11,667 nt of DNA, taken from Sulfurovum sp. (GTDB lineage: Bacteria; Campylobacterota; Campylobacteria; Campylobacterales; Sulfurovaceae). The position numbers were made by a program, and so were the translations under genes. The stretch lies in the NCBI GenBank assembly GCA_003978395.1, contig QNZV01000165.1:1-11667 (forward strand). Reading direction: 5' to 3'. The notes beneath the pieces were generated by a model. That model worked only from the letters and a program-made list of their open reading frames with translations, was not told where the DNA came from and made no database searches. Positions within the stretch are counted from its first letter, which is position 1. Each line of letters starts with the position of its first letter. Positions 1 through 7,431 of this stretch are shown here, in pieces.

Positions 1-273
1 AATCCAACGGAATATTTAACGCATACCACTATAAGCAATCAAGCGTTGACTACTTCGGCTTCTTATGAGCGTAATAGAGAAGTGGAAGATAAAAACTATT
101 CGCATATTATCTCTAAAAATGAGTTACAATATCAAGTACTATCTGCAACGGTCATCTCTTCTTCTGTTGTTGAATCTGGAGTGTTTTCCACGGCTTTGAT
201 GATAGAGCCTATGCTTCAAACCTCTTTAGAGAAGATTTTGATTTTAGACTCTTTGGAAATTCAAAAAAATTAA
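1..273 (+). CDS. 3' end of an unrecognised protein (partial)
   Basis: The frame is open from the first base to a TAA at 271-273, giving 90 residues of the C-terminal part of a protein that begins outside the window. A TTG at 46 is in frame but has no ribosome binding site and is probably internal. The visible part is mixed polar and hydrophobic with no cysteine and no evident transmembrane segment; its last 30 or so residues are rich in Leu, Ile and Glu and look helical. I do not recognise a family. Codon use resembles the neighbouring genes, which supports real coding. The stop region overlaps that of the convergent membrane-protein gene by four bases (TTAA at 270-273). Confidence 0.6.
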   Translation, partial: NPTEYLTHTTISNQALTTSASYERNREVEDKNYSHIISKNELQYQVLSATVISSSVVESGVFSTALMIEPMLQTSLEKILILDSLEIQKN

Positions 274-848
274 CCTAAAAAGTACTCTGCTCCATAAACA
301 GTTCCGATATTTGCAAAGGCTAAAATTAGTGGAGTAGTAAAGCTTGGTTCATACTCTTCAAACAGCTCTTTTTCTCGAATTCTCTCAACCATTTTTACTT
401 TTAGCTCATCGTCTGAATAGTTTTTCTCTTTTAGGAGTTCGGAAACATCATTGAAAAAGTTTATTTTTTCAAAAAAGAACTCTAAAATCAGTTGTGTAAT
501 CGTAGATTGCTTTTTTAATATACCTGTATAGTCGCCGATTTTATCTCGGTTTTTACCTGCTACAAAGGTATCAATAATAAAGCCTACTAAGCTGTCTAAA
601 TTTTTATCAATCACTTTAAAAATAGCAGAGAGTAGGGCTTCTGATTTAGCAGATAGTAACCAAATGATGGGAAATATAATAACTGTTGCCAAGGTAATGA
701 CTCCTAGCCAAATATGTGTACCTGAAAACAGAGCTGTAATATTGCTAAAATAGATGATAGCCAAGGTAATATTAATGGCTAATGCTAAAAGAACAAACCA
801 AATAAATTTAAGGATATAGGCAAAACCTGCCGATGCTAATATTTTCAT
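270..848 (-). CDS. small two-helix membrane protein, unknown function
   Basis: This is a 192-residue protein I cannot assign to a family. Two hydrophobic segments, about residues 12-35 and 44-66, are likely transmembrane helices with a short loop around Ser-Gly-Thr-His at 42-45. The remaining 125 residues are mostly charged and helical (residues 68-168), followed by a weakly hydrophobic C-terminal tail (170-192, with Gly-Ala-rich steps) that could touch the membrane. The ATG lies only three bases after the stop of the Bax-like gene, with no clear ribosome binding site of its own, so translation is probably coupled to that gene. It is the last member of a three-gene - strand cluster, which suggests an envelope role, but this is inferred from position only. 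Its TAA shares bases with the stop of the convergent upstream gene. Confidence 0.75.
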   Translation of the reverse strand: MKILASAGFAYILKFIWFVLLALAINITLAIIYFSNITALFSGTHIWLGVITLATVIIFPIIWLLSAKSEALLSAIFKVIDKNLDSLVGFIIDTFVAGKNRDKIGDYTGILKKQSTITQLILEFFFEKINFFNDVSELLKEKNYSDDELKVKMVERIREKELFEEYEPSFTTPLILAFANIGTVYGAEYFLG

Positions 849-851
849 AAT

Positions 852-1853
852 TTAATAGACATCATATTTTGCTAGTTTGTTATATCTAATTAGGGATTTC
901 AAATCTTTAATATAGTCTGAACCTCTCTCTGAATATTTATCCAATGTATTTACCAATATTAAACCTTTAATGTTTTCTCCTCTTGCTCGTTGTCTGCTAC
1001 GTATTGTACGTAGAGATTCATAGGCAGGATGTGTATTGAGATTATGAATGTAGCTGTTGACCCCTTTTCTAGGAGAGCTAAATGTCGTAACTTCAAATTT
1101 TCGACTGCCTCTTTTTTTGGGGATAATACCACAACCTCTTGAAAAACAGCGTTGACCATAATAGTTATATCCATATCGTGCAAAACGTGATGTTCCCCAA
1201 AGGCTCTCTTTTGCTGCTTGTGCTAATGCTAATGATGTTGGTATTATATCCAAACGGGCTAAAAGCCTATTCCAACTGGAGTTTTCTTGAATATCAAAAT
1301 CTTCTACTTGATACTTTTGGGCTAAATATTGAACTGTTTTTTTATTTTTAGGGCTTATTGTTTCTATATCTCTTTTCCATAAGATGACTTTTTTTCGCAT
1401 TTTAAGAATCTGTTGATTTCGACCCTCTACAAGATAAAGAAAGTATTTGAAAAAAATCTCTTTTCTCTCTTCTCCTCCTGTATATTTACGAAAATCTGGA
1501 AGAGCCATATATTTTAATCTACTAGATTTAGTAGAATCTTTTAGAGTTATCTCTTTTCTTTTGGACTCTTGTCTATTAATAGCGATTACTTGACTTGGTT
1601 TTAAAGCAAGAATAAAATCCATATCCTTTTGTGCATCGCTTATAATCTTTTTTACTTTAATGGAAAGTTCTTCTCCTGCGTCTTCATAAACTTTTTTTAT
1701 GGCATGCTCTAACTGTTGTCGCTCTTTAATTTGAGAAACACTCTCTACTGGCTTTTTTTTTGGTTGACTATCTATGGATTCTTTATTTATTAGATAGTAG
1801 ATAATGAACAATGTTAGAAAACCAATGAAACCGTAAAATATTTTTTTTAACAT
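852..1853 (-). CDS. Bax-like membrane-anchored glucosaminidase (peptidoglycan hydrolase family)
   Basis: This 333-residue protein ends in a glucosaminidase domain of the Bax/FlgJ type, a family that cleaves N-acetylglucosaminyl bonds in peptidoglycan. An uncleaved N-terminal anchor (residues 5-22) would place the rest in the periplasm. A charged linker and helices (about 40-180) include the Bax-typical block around Leu-Pro-Asp-Phe (118-121) and the aromatic stretch 133-141. The catalytic domain runs from about 193 to 325: the segment at 206-225 (SLALAQAAKESLWGTSRFAR) carries Glu216 as the expected catalytic acid, followed by Tyr-Gly-Gln (232-234), two cysteines (236, 241) and Tyr-Ser-Glu-Arg-Gly (307-311) near the end. 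The ribosome binding site ATAGGA overlaps the stop of the coiled-coil gene upstream (nine bases between stop and ATG), and the membrane-protein gene follows after three bases, so all three are likely co-transcribed. Activity is inferred from the family. Confidence 0.88.
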   Translation of the reverse strand: MLKKIFYGFIGFLTLFIIYYLINKESIDSQPKKKPVESVSQIKERQQLEHAIKKVYEDAGEELSIKVKKIISDAQKDMDFILALKPSQVIAINRQESKRKEITLKDSTKSSRLKYMALPDFRKYTGGEERKEIFFKYFLYLVEGRNQQILKMRKKVILWKRDIETISPKNKKTVQYLAQKYQVEDFDIQENSSWNRLLARLDIIPTSLALAQAAKESLWGTSRFARYGYNYYGQRCFSRGCGIIPKKRGSRKFEVTTFSSPRKGVNSYIHNLNTHPAYESLRTIRSRQRARGENIKGLILVNTLDKYSERGSDYIKDLKSLIRYNKLAKYDVY

Positions 1854-1862
1854 ATGCTTATC

Positions 1863-3104
1863 CTATTGGTTTAAAAGAGTTTCTATCTTCTTTTTAGCTC
1901 TGTTCATTACCTCTTCTATGGCAATATCAACACTCTCTTTTGCCTCTTGTGAAATTCTTTCAATGGCCAAGTTTAGTGCTTTCTTTGTATTTTCTTGTGC
2001 TTTTTTAGCTTCATCTTGTGCTTTGGCTTCTGCTTTGCTTATCTCTTTGGCTTTTGCTTCTATTTTCTCTTTGGCTTCAATTGCTTTTATTGCATCTTCT
2101 ATTGCCTCTTCTTGTGCTGTTCCTGTTGTTTTTTTCGCAACTTCATTAGCTACTTCCAACTCTTTTTTGTATCTTTTTAGCTCCAATAAGGCCTCTTCTT
2201 TTGCTTTAGTTAAACGTTTTGCTTCTTTACAAACCTCGGCTTTAACTTCATTGGCTTTCCAGACAACTTCTTGGGTTCTTTTTTTTGCTTCAGTGCTAGC
2301 ATCTTTGGCTACTTTTTCTGCCTCTACTTTCACTTTGGCTACAGCATTTACACTCTCTTGGGCTTTACTTTTGATATTTTGAACTCTTTGGAGTCTTGTG
2401 GTTGCTTCATTTTTTGCTTTTTCTAGCTCTTCAATTTTTTTATGGGCTTCTTTTTGTGCTTCTCCAGTTGTTTGATTTGCCTCTTTTTGTGCTATTTGAT
2501 GGGCTTTTTCTATATTTTTGATATTTGCTTTAGCAAGTTCTTCAATCTCAATAGCTTTTTTAACCATCTCTTCTCGTCTCTGTTTGAGTTTACTTGCTGT
2601 ATAGGCTTGCTCTTTTGCAATTTTCTCAATCTCAATGGCTTTTTGTGCAATATGTTCAATATAGTTTTTAGTTATATCTCTTGCTTTTTGTGCATTCTCT
2701 TTTGCTATTTCTTTAGCTTTTGTTGCTTTATCTAACGCTACTTTTGCATGTGCTACATCTAATTTAGCTTTTTTGAGTTCTTCTATAGCTTGCTCTCTTG
2801 CTTGACCTTCGGCTTTTTTAGCTACTTCACTAGCAATTTTTTCTGCTTGATAAGATGTATCTAGCTTTATTTGTGCTTCTCTTTGAACTTTGATTGCCTT
2901 TTGAGCAATTTGTTTTGTTAATGTCTCATTTTTAATTGCCTTATTAAGTCTCTCTTGAGCCTCTTTTTTAGCATCATTTATTTTCTTAATTGGAGTATTC
3001 AATATCTCTTTTGTTGAGTTTGTACTGGCAATAGATTCCATAGGAGTTAGGCTAGAGCAGGTAATTGCAAGTGGGACCATTAGTAATAATCTATTTTTCT
3101 TCAT
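1863..3104 (-). CDS. exported Lys/Glu/Ala-rich coiled-coil protein with three 114-residue repeats
   Basis: This 413-residue protein is almost wholly predicted helix. Residues 1-26 look like a type I signal peptide (Lys-Lys-Asn-Arg, hydrophobic core, Ser-Ile-Ala cleavage site); Cys16 does not sit in a good lipobox because Thr precedes it. The rest is dominated by Ala, Lys, Glu and Gln, with long-range coiled-coil character similar in composition to TolA stalks or LEA-type proteins, which are not necessarily homologues. The only three glycines are at 100, 214 and 328, exactly 114 residues apart, each inside a related motif (Ile/Val-Ala, then x-Ala, then Gly-x-Ala). Only one cysteine (292) and one tryptophan (282) lie in the mature part. 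The start has a strong AAAGGAAG ribosome binding site six bases upstream. It leads a cluster with the Bax-like hydrolase and a membrane protein, so a periplasmic scaffold or spacer role is plausible but unproven. Confidence 0.85.
   Translation of the reverse strand: MKKNRLLLMVPLAITCSSLTPMESIASTNSTKEILNTPIKKINDAKKEAQERLNKAIKNETLTKQIAQKAIKVQREAQIKLDTSYQAEKIASEVAKKAEGQAREQAIEELKKAKLDVAHAKVALDKATKAKEIAKENAQKARDITKNYIEHIAQKAIEIEKIAKEQAYTASKLKQRREEMVKKAIEIEELAKANIKNIEKAHQIAQKEANQTTGEAQKEAHKKIEELEKAKNEATTRLQRVQNIKSKAQESVNAVAKVKVEAEKVAKDASTEAKKRTQEVVWKANEVKAEVCKEAKRLTKAKEEALLELKRYKKELEVANEVAKKTTGTAQEEAIEDAIKAIEAKEKIEAKAKEISKAEAKAQDEAKKAQENTKKALNLAIERISQEAKESVDIAIEEVMNRAKKKIETLLNQ
1884..2909 (-). repeat. 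three degenerate 114-residue (342-base) coding repeats
   Basis: Within the coiled-coil gene, residues about 66-179, 180-293 and 294-407 align without gaps as three repeats. The anchors are Gly100, Gly214 and Gly328, each preceded six to ten residues earlier by Ile/Val-Ala (90-91, 204-205, 318-319) and followed by Ala at +2 and +6. Lys-Ala-Ile is shared at 69-71 and 183-185, and Ala at 77, 191 and 305. A half-period copy without glycine appears near residues 265-273. The repeats are diverged at the DNA level, so this is old duplication or selection for helix geometry rather than a recent tandem expansion. Confidence 0.6.
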
Positions 3105-3151
3105 TTTTCTTCCTTTGAAATTAGTTAATAAAATTAATTAAACTTACAACT

Positions 3152-3157
3152 ATTATA
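3152..3157 (-). promoter_or_regulatory. candidate -10 box for the coiled-coil/Bax/membrane-protein cluster
   Basis: Read on the - strand this is TATAAT, about 48 bases upstream of the coiled-coil gene start. No convincing -35 hexamer lies 16-18 bases further upstream, which is common in Campylobacterota. The gap 3105-3313 is very AT-rich, so chance matches are possible. Confidence 0.4.
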
Positions 3158-3266
3158 AATATTTAAGGTCTAAATATAACAGAATAGAGTAAAAATGTCA
3201 AATTATAATTAAATTTTAGTAAGTAAGTAGTTTTATGAATCTAACCCTCTCTCATAAAAGATACTG

Positions 3267-3272
3267 TATACT
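3267..3272 (+). promoter_or_regulatory. candidate -10 box for guaA
   Basis: TATACT lies 41 bases upstream of the guaA ATG and would give a leader of roughly 35 bases. A second candidate, TATAAT at 3204-3209, lies further upstream. Neither has a good -35. The 3105-3313 gap therefore seems to hold divergent promoters and nothing else that I can see. Confidence 0.38.
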
Positions 3273-3313
3273 TGCACTAAATAAAAATTATAAACAACAT
3301 AAGGATAAAATAT

Positions 3314-4849
3314 ATGAAACAAGTACCTATTCTCGTTTTAGATTTTGGTTCACAATATACTCAATTAATAGCAAGAAAATTAAGAGAATCAGGAGTTTAC
3401 TGTGAAGTAGTTCCTTATCGAGAAAGTATCGCAGATATTAAAGCACGTAGACCTCAGGGGATTATTTTATCAGGTGGTCCAGCTTCTGTTTATGCTGAAA
3501 ATGCGTATAAACCAAATGAAGGTATATGGTCTTTAGATATACCTATTATGGGAATATGTTACGGTATGCAGTTAATTACTCAACGTTATGGTGGAGAGGT
3601 TGTCTCTGCTGACCATCATGAGTATGGAAAAGCAAAATTAACAATTACTGATTCTAAAATTTTTGATGGAATGAGTAGCGATGAGACTGTATGGATGAGT
3701 CATGGGGATAGAGCAGAAAAAATACCAGATAGTTTTGAAGTGATTGGAACATCTGAAAATTCTCCATTTGCAGCTATTGCAAATGTAGAGCAAAAAATTT
3801 ATGCATTTCAGTTCCACCCAGAAGTACATCATAGCGTAGAGGGAACAAAATTACTTAAAAACTTTGCTAAACATATTTGTGGTTGTGATAGTACATGGAA
3901 CATGGGTGGCTTTGCAAAAGAGAAAATAGAGGCTATCAAGGCACAAGTAGGCGATAAAAAAGTACTTTGTGGTGTCTCTGGAGGAGTTGATTCATCAGTA
4001 GTCGCTGCGATGTTAAATGAAGCACTAGATAAAGAGCAACTTATTTGTGTGTTTGTTGACCAAGGGTTGCTTCGTAAAGATGAAGCTGTTGATGTACAAA
4101 ATATGTTTAAACTCTTAGATATTCCACTGATTACGATTGATGCCAAAGAGGAGTTTATGCAGGTATTAGAGGGTGTATCTGACCCAGAATTAAAACGTAA
4201 AGCTATTGGAGAGAAGTTTATTGAAGTGTTTGATAAAGAGGCTAAGAGACATACTGATGTTGCCTTTCTAGCACAAGGAACACTTTATACCGATGTTATT
4301 GAGTCGGTTTCAGTTAAAGGACCATCTAAAACCATTAAATCACACCATAATGTGGGTGGGCTTCCTGATTGGATGACGTTTGAACTTGTTGAACCACTTC
4401 GAGAAATTTTTAAAGATGAGGTTCGTAAACTTGGTCTTGAATTGGGGCTTCCAAAAGAGATGATAGGTAGACACCCTTTCCCTGGACCAGGATTGGCAAT
4501 TCGTACCATGGGAGCAGTAACACAAGAGGGTTTACGTCTTATTCGTGAATCTGATGCTATTATGCAAGAAGAGCTAAGAGCAACAGGCTATTATGACAAA
4601 GTCTGGCAAGCGTTTACAGTACTTCTAAATGTTCAGTCTGTAGGTGTTATGGGCGATAATCGTACCTACGATAATACTGTTTGTATACGAATGGTAGAGT
4701 CTGTTGATGGTATGACAGCTACTTTTGCTCATGTTCCTCATGATGTATTAGAAGGAATGAGCCGACGAATTATTAATGAAATTGATGGTATTAATCGAGT
4801 GGTGTATGATATTAGTTCTAAACCACCTGCAACCATTGAGTGGGAATAA
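3314..4849 (+). CDS. guaA: GMP synthase (glutamine-hydrolysing)
   Basis: GuaA converts XMP to GMP using ATP and glutamine, the last step of de novo guanine nucleotide synthesis in the cytoplasm. The 511 residues cover the full family architecture. An N-terminal class I glutamine amidotransferase (about 5-190) has the nucleophile Cys82 in a Gly-Ile-Cys-Tyr-Gly motif and the partners His168 and Glu170 (QFHPE). The ATP-pyrophosphatase domain begins near 200 with the P-loop Ser-Gly-Gly-Val-Asp-Ser at 222-227. The C-terminal dimerisation domain ends in the characteristic Lys-Pro-Pro-Ala-Thr-Ile-Glu-Trp-Glu. The start is set by AAGGA eight bases upstream of ATG. It is divergent from the envelope cluster and has its own promoter region. 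Nothing is missing or unusual. Confidence 0.98.
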   Translation: MKQVPILVLDFGSQYTQLIARKLRESGVYCEVVPYRESIADIKARRPQGIILSGGPASVYAENAYKPNEGIWSLDIPIMGICYGMQLITQRYGGEVVSADHHEYGKAKLTITDSKIFDGMSSDETVWMSHGDRAEKIPDSFEVIGTSENSPFAAIANVEQKIYAFQFHPEVHHSVEGTKLLKNFAKHICGCDSTWNMGGFAKEKIEAIKAQVGDKKVLCGVSGGVDSSVVAAMLNEALDKEQLICVFVDQGLLRKDEAVDVQNMFKLLDIPLITIDAKEEFMQVLEGVSDPELKRKAIGEKFIEVFDKEAKRHTDVAFLAQGTLYTDVIESVSVKGPSKTIKSHHNVGGLPDWMTFELVEPLREIFKDEVRKLGLELGLPKEMIGRHPFPGPGLAIRTMGAVTQEGLRLIRESDAIMQEELRATGYYDKVWQAFTVLLNVQSVGVMGDNRTYDNTVCIRMVESVDGMTATFAHVPHDVLEGMSRRIINEIDGINRVVYDISSKPPATIEWE

Positions 4850-4866
4850 ATTTTTTCTTTTTCCTA

Positions 4867-4894
4867 AAGTAAGAGTGATATTTAACTCTTATTT
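4867..4894 (+). terminator. weak hairpin downstream of guaA, possible terminator
   Basis: Arms AAGTAAGAGT (4867-4876) and ACTCTTATTT (4885-4894) pair over ten positions with one G-U pair and an eight-base loop. Only three T residues follow the core stem before purines resume, so it is not a textbook intrinsic terminator. The rest of the 4850-5055 gap is AT-rich with no recognisable element other than the start region of the next gene. Confidence 0.35.
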
Positions 4895-5055
4895 AAAGTA
4901 GAATATTGAAACTATTTAATTTTACGTTAAATAAATTTGTGTACCTTATGCTCTTTTGAAGATAAAAATTATATATATTAGTAAGAAAGATTAAACTTTT
5001 CACAATTCTTATTCTTTTATTAATTATAAAATATAAGTTTAATTCAGGAGTATAT

Positions 5056-6681
5056 ATGGAACATCTGTTAATAGGTCTTATTGTGACCATCGCTATTGCC
5101 ACTGTGGTTAATGTATTTTTAAAAAAGTTTGATATACCTACGGTCATAGGATATATCTTTACAGGTTTGATTATTGCCCAAATTTTTGATTTTGGAGAAG
5201 AGTCCAGAGAAGCATTAACTCATTTGGCTGAGTTTGGTATTGTTTTTCTTATGTTTACGATAGGTTTGGAGTTCTCTATTTCACATATGAAAGCGATGAA
5301 AAAAGAGGTATTTGTTTATGGAGGGTTACAGGTTGTTCTCTCTAGTTTATTTTTTACTTTTTTAGCTCATGAGTTCTTTGGAATTGAAATTAAAACAGCT
5401 ATTGTTATCGGTATGGCTCTCTCTTTGTCTTCAACGGCTATTGTCTTGAAAGTACTCAATGAAAATGGAGATATTCATACAAGTTATGGGCGAGTTACCT
5501 TGGGAATTCTACTTTTTCAAGATTTAGCTGTTATTCCAATGCTTCTTATGATTTCTATTTTTACCTCTGAGAATGCTTCGGTATCCGAGCTTTTACTACA
5601 TACTATTGTCTCTGCAATTATTGTTTTTCTTATACTATTTGTAGTCGGTAAATTTTTTATAGAACGTTTTTTTGATTGGGTTACCTCTTCTGACTCTGAA
5701 GAAATTTTCTTGGCATCGGTTATTTTAATTGTTATTGGTGCATCTGTTATTGCTGAATTTTTCGGCTTCTCTTACACTTTAGGTGCATTTATTGCAGGTA
5801 TGACAATTGCTGAAACCAAATATCGTTACAGTATTGAAGCTGACCTTGTTCCTTTCAGAGACATTCTTTTGGGAATTTTCTTTGTAACCATTGGTATGCA
5901 GATTGATGTTAATATTATTGCAGAGTTTGGATTTACTATTTTAGGGCTTCTTGTTGTGATTATGCTTATTAAAGCATTAATTATTTTTATAGCATTACGT
6001 TTTTTTATGCAGAATCGTTCAGCAATTAAAAGTGCTTTAGCTGTAATGCAAGTAGGGGAGTTTGCTTTGGCTATTTTTGCTTTGGCAAAAACCAATAATC
6101 TAATAGATTCTCAAACCAACCAAATTATGATTGTAACCATTGTTCTATCTATGATAGTAACACCATTTATTCTAAAAAATATTAAATTTTTAGCCAATAT
6201 GTTTTTTAAAGAACCAACACAGCTTAGAGAACGTGCATTGGTCTCAACAGGTTATCAAAATCATATACTCGTTTGTGGATATGGAGCTGTTGGTAAATTA
6301 CTTGTGGAACGTTTAAAGGAAAAAAATATTCTTTACGTTATTTTAGAGCATGATGTGAAGTTGGTAGATGATGCGATAGAAAAAGGAGAAAAATCTATTT
6401 TCTTGGCAAATGCAGCCCAAAAAAGTATATTGGAACATTTTGATATTAAAAACTCTATGGCAATTATTACAACGATGAATAATTCTCATCAACTTCGTTT
6501 AGTTGCAGAGAATATCTCCTCTTTTGGAGAAAATATTAACTCTATTGTGACGGTTAAAAATAAATCTGAAGAGGAGAATATCTCTGATTTGAATATAACA
6601 CATATTATCAATCGTAGAGAGACCATCACAGATTTACTAGCAACTCAAATTTGTGCATTTAAAGTACTCTCCAATAAATAG
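5056..6681 (+). CDS. KefB/CPA2-type monovalent cation:proton antiporter with TrkA-N domain
   Basis: This 541-residue inner-membrane protein belongs to the CPA2 antiporter family (KefB/KefC-like), which exchanges K+ or Na+ for protons. Residues about 3-380 form the transporter domain with around 12 membrane segments. Family signatures include Gly-Leu-Glu-Phe-Ser (70-74), Ser-Leu-Ser-Ser-Thr-Ala (123-128), Phe-Gln-Asp-Leu-Ala-Val-Ile-Pro (154-161, with the ion-site Gln-Asp) and Gly-Ala-Phe-Ile-Ala-Gly (243-248). Residues about 401-520 are a TrkA-N nucleotide-binding domain with Gly-Tyr-Gly-Ala-Val-Gly at 408-413 and Glu431 at the end of the second strand. The usual Gly-Asp-Ala after the third strand reads Ala-Asn-Ala (451-453), and no TrkA-C domain follows. 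CAGGAG five bases before ATG fixes the start. The gene is single and convergent with the RlpA-like gene. Which cation it carries cannot be told from sequence. Confidence 0.92.
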   Translation: MEHLLIGLIVTIAIATVVNVFLKKFDIPTVIGYIFTGLIIAQIFDFGEESREALTHLAEFGIVFLMFTIGLEFSISHMKAMKKEVFVYGGLQVVLSSLFFTFLAHEFFGIEIKTAIVIGMALSLSSTAIVLKVLNENGDIHTSYGRVTLGILLFQDLAVIPMLLMISIFTSENASVSELLLHTIVSAIIVFLILFVVGKFFIERFFDWVTSSDSEEIFLASVILIVIGASVIAEFFGFSYTLGAFIAGMTIAETKYRYSIEADLVPFRDILLGIFFVTIGMQIDVNIIAEFGFTILGLLVVIMLIKALIIFIALRFFMQNRSAIKSALAVMQVGEFALAIFALAKTNNLIDSQTNQIMIVTIVLSMIVTPFILKNIKFLANMFFKEPTQLRERALVSTGYQNHILVCGYGAVGKLLVERLKEKNILYVILEHDVKLVDDAIEKGEKSIFLANAAQKSILEHFDIKNSMAIITTMNNSHQLRLVAENISSFGENINSIVTVKNKSEEENISDLNITHIINRRETITDLLATQICAFKVLSNK

Positions 6682-6690
6682 GTATTTATT
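6673..6690. repeat. perfect inverted repeat spanning two convergent stops
   Basis: AATAAATA (6673-6680) and TATTTATT (6683-6690) form a perfect dyad around GG. It covers the antiporter TAG (6679-6681) and two of the three bases of the stop of the convergent RlpA-like gene (6689-6691). With only seven bases between the genes, this is the only candidate bidirectional 3'-end signal, but an all-AT stem is weak. Confidence 0.3.
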
Positions 6691-7399
6691 AAGAGATAAG
6701 GTACGCTCCTGAAAACTTTTTAGATTTTAGGAGTTGTTTTGCTTCCCATGGAGTACATTTTACAACTACTTTGTAAGCAATTTTCTTTTTCTTTTTAATA
6801 TATTTTTTGACAATAATAGTATTTTTTAGTTTATACTTTTTCTTAAAAATATTGGCATACTCTTTATTATAAAAAGAGGCTATTTGTATTTTTTGCTTTC
6901 GGTCTATTTTTAGTTGCCTATTAGGAACTTTTACTTTTTTTTTATAGCTCTTTTTTCTCTTTTTTGAATTTGATGATATAACCTCTATTTTTACTCTACC
7001 TACACCTTTGTGTATCATGCCCAGTTTTTTTGCTGCAGCGTACGATAAGTCTATATTACGTGTATTATAAAAAGGACCACGGTCATTGATACGTACTCTT
7101 ACGGAGTGTTTATTTTGTAAGTTTGTCACTTTTAAAATCGTACCCATTGCATACGTTCGATGAGCTGCTGTCATAGAGTACATATTGTATCGTTCTCCAT
7201 TTGCTGTACGTCTACCATGAAAAGGTTTTCCATACCAGCTGGCTTTCCCATATTTAACATGACCTTTTCGTACATATTTTGGATAGTACTTAATCCCTCT
7301 ATCTACATATGCTAAAATATTTTTATCTTTAGCAGATAGAAAAGCTGTTGGAACAAGAACAAGTGTAACGATGAATAAGAGTATTTTTCTCAATTTCAT
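6689..7399 (-). CDS. rlpA: RlpA-like DPBB-SPOR protein (putative septal lytic transglycosylase)
   Basis: RlpA proteins act in the periplasm; some cleave peptidoglycan strands lacking stem peptides at the septum, and the SPOR domain binds such denuded glycan. The 236 residues contain a signal peptide (1-23, ending Leu-Ser-Ala), a double-psi beta-barrel domain (about 48-141) and a divergent SPOR domain (about 170-235, starting Gln-Ile-Ala-Ser-Phe-Tyr). The barrel has Ala-Ser-Trp-Tyr-Gly (53-57), Asn-Gly-Glu (67-69), Ala-Ala-His (78-80), Asn-Asp-Arg-Gly-Pro-Phe (105-110) and Ile-Asp-Leu-Ser (116-119); Glu69 and His80 have the 11-residue spacing of the catalytic pair I recall from Pseudomonas RlpA. 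Unlike the E. coli lipoprotein there is no lipobox, so it is probably soluble. The linker (144-170) and SPOR domain are extremely Lys-rich. The ribosome binding site is weak (AGGG, ten bases upstream). Confidence 0.9.
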   Translation of the reverse strand: MKLRKILLFIVTLVLVPTAFLSAKDKNILAYVDRGIKYYPKYVRKGHVKYGKASWYGKPFHGRRTANGERYNMYSMTAAHRTYAMGTILKVTNLQNKHSVRVRINDRGPFYNTRNIDLSYAAAKKLGMIHKGVGRVKIEVISSNSKKRKKSYKKKVKVPNRQLKIDRKQKIQIASFYNKEYANIFKKKYKLKNTIIVKKYIKKKKKIAYKVVVKCTPWEAKQLLKSKKFSGAYLIS

Positions 7400-7431
7400 A
7401 AAATAAAATCCCTATTTTAAAATTTAGTGGA

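Noticed and set aside
1918..2382. Long + strand open frames opposite the coiled-coil gene (also near 1995-2180 and 2442-2735)
   Set aside because: They are the reverse strand of Ala/Lys/Glu codon runs, giving Phe/Ser/Cys-rich translations without ribosome binding sites; the - strand gene has a signal peptide, repeats and a good start.
3052..3104. Lipoprotein signal on the coiled-coil protein (Cys16)
   Set aside because: The residues before Cys16 end in Ile-Thr rather than a small residue such as Gly or Ala, and a good Ser-Ile-Ala type I site follows at 24-26.
4913..4933. TATTTAA/TTAAATA inverted repeat as a terminator for guaA
   Set aside because: It is a seven-base all-AT stem in very AT-rich DNA with no T-tract; such repeats are expected by chance.
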